Shown here: in pieces, positions 63,001-64,000 of the stretch
Layout: the number at the start of each line of letters is the position of its first letter
Numbering within the stretch: position 1 is the stretch's first letter
From: Xestospongia bergquistia
Lineage: Eukaryota > Porifera > Demospongiae > Haplosclerida > Petrosiidae
Length of the DNA: 64,000 bases
NCBI GenBank assembly: GCA_963965975.1
Contig: OZ014415.1
Coordinates: forward strand, 2,919,001-2,983,000
Direction: 5' to 3'
Program-made: the position numbers and the translations under genes
The notes under the pieces: model-generated
The model's input: the letters and a program-made list of their open reading frames with translations, nothing else
What the model was told of the DNA's origin: nothing
Databases searched by the model: none

Positions 63001-64000
63001 AGTTAAAAGTTCTCACTGGCAGCTAATAAACTTACTCTTTCTCTTTCTTCTTACAGTTCCCACTCCTTATCTAGCTATTAGTCTATCAAGACAAAGTGAC
63101 TATTTAGCTGGTAGTGAGTTGACTATTACATGTGATATTACAATAGATCCTCATGTTAATACTCCTTTTATTGTTAACACTGTATGGACAATGTTAGATG
63201 AGATCAGCAGTGGAATTGGAATGCAAGTAACAGATCCTGAGATCCTCAAAGATAGCTCTGGTAGTGGACGGTCAAGAATCTTACTTATAGATCCTGTAAA
63301 AACTGACTTCAATACTTATCAGTCTCGAGTTCAATTCAGTACTCTCAGTAGTTCATTGGACTCTGGAATGTATACATGTACTGTTGATGTGATACCAATG
63401 GCTGGTTATAGTTATGTTAATGCAGCCAGTACTACTAGTATTACTACTAACTTTACCGTTGAAGGTATGTGTTCATTGCTTTGTACAATGCAGTATTAAT
63501 AAAGGTTATTTGTGACTTTAATTCAAGAAATATATTGTCATATTTATTATATTTTCTTATAGACACAGTTATTAGAAACTTTACTGCCAAGCCAGACTCA
63601 TTTCTGGGTCTGGAGACATCTTGTCCCGCCTCAGATACTTATGATAACTTTACTCTAGTATGTACTGCTAGTAAACCATCTCAAGTAATACCAACTCTTG
63701 AAGTGATCTGGCTACATAATGGTACAATACGTCAAGGAGTAGTTACCACTCAAAGTGATGACACTTTTGTAACAAATACTTTGAGTTTCCCAACAAGTTT
63801 TGCTAATGATTCTGGTACTTACACTTGCATAGCTAAACTAACCATTCTTGAGTCTCCTGACATCAGTTTAACAGAGAATAGTACCATCACTTTGAGACGT
63901 AAGTGAAATTATATTATAATATTATATTATCTTTTATTTATAATAAATATAGCTCAAAGTAAACCTTATCCTGCCATTGATATATCATCAACAGTTGGAC
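51097..64000 (+). CDS. Giant Ig/FN3 receptor-type protein, 31 visible exons, 3' end outside window
   Basis: Exon 1 (51097-51181) encodes a signal peptide (MIQQWLLIFMIITLGEAAFG). Then: 51233-51598, 52019-52348, 52398-52664, 52720-53061, 53115-53489, 53540-53851, 53902-54222, 54280-54657, 54710-55015, 55209-55571, 55629-55970, 56022-56390, 56437-56805, 56863-57228, 57319-57663, 57762-58169, 58268-58603, 58658-58975, 59041-59340, 59389-59685, then duplicates 60024-60329, 60504-60866, 60924-61265, 61317-61685, 61732-62100, 62158-62523, 62614-62958, 63057-63464, 63563-63898, 63953 onward. Each internal exon is one domain: Ig (Cys...Trp...YTC, 16 in the first part) or FN3 (52398, 58658, 59041, 59389). 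All introns are phase 1. About 3380 residues lie in the window. No membrane helix is seen yet. It is probably a cell-surface adhesion or recognition protein; ligand unknown. Confidence 0.85.
54700..58705 (+). repeat. Internal duplication, first copy (exons 10-19 of the Ig/FN3 gene)
   Basis: From exon 11 on, exons and introns match 60504-64000 at a fixed spacing of 5295 bases with only scattered substitutions. The second copy runs past the window end, so the true right edge is not visible. Confidence 0.9.
60014..64000 (+). repeat. Internal duplication, second copy, cut by the window
   Basis: It starts in the intron before exon 10' (60024) and repeats exons 10-19. Exon 10' and its intron are more diverged from the first copy than later exons. 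In this copy the exon 10' donor is GTAAGT where the first copy has GTAGGT. Confidence 0.9.

Noticed and set aside
1-64000. tRNA, rRNA, CRISPR and bacterial operon features
   Set aside because: I saw no tRNA-like cloverleaf or rRNA sequence by eye, and GT/AG introns throughout rule out a prokaryotic reading.

Overview
The window is AT-rich animal DNA with short introns, dense tandem gene duplicates and many mobile elements. The gene content (ZU5/Death cytosolic proteins, kelch-plus-kinase proteins, large Ig/FN3 receptors, beta-helix multi-pass membrane proteins, IgGFc-binding/Kunitz receptors) suggests a sponge, probably a demosponge of the Amphimedon type. That placement is inference from gene style. 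No similarity search was run.

Layout. 1-3522: 3' part of a decayed Ty3/gypsy LTR retrotransposon ending in its 3' LTR, inserted a few bases past the stop codon of a serine protease pseudogene. 3529-12180: tandem copies of a roughly 3.8-kb cassette on the minus strand, made of a trypsin-like protease with a beta-trefoil tail (one broken copy, one open copy) plus decayed 3' pieces of a beta-helix/multi-pass membrane gene. 14429-21840 (minus): a receptor gene with an IgGFc-binding N-domain, a Kunitz domain, a Ser/Thr stalk, one transmembrane helix and a tyrosine-motif tail, preceded by a small secreted cysteine-rich gene. 22038-25109: a DNA transposon with 19-bp terminal inverted repeats, carrying decayed coding exons and a nested 1.25-kb TTAA-flanked palindrome. 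28337-34158: a rearranged pseudogene, then the near-complete parent beta-helix/multi-pass gene, which has one in-frame TGA. 35393-46359: two sister loci with the same kelch/coiled-coil front; the first is broken and is followed by a protein kinase, the second runs intact through 16 exons into Death, ZU5, UPA-like and CARD-like domains. 48987-50385 (minus): a decayed MULE/FAR1-like transposase with a PHD-finger tail. 51097-64000: a giant secreted or membrane Ig/FN3 gene whose visible introns are all phase 1 and which contains a recent internal 5.3-kb duplication; it runs off the window.

Together these look like a recognition and signalling neighbourhood: extracellular Ig, Kunitz, IgGFc-binding and beta-helix ectodomains beside cytosolic kelch proteins with swapped kinase or Death/CARD effector halves. 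The strongest candidate for an undescribed system is the kelch pair at 35-46 kb. A role in immunity or self-recognition is inference from domain content.
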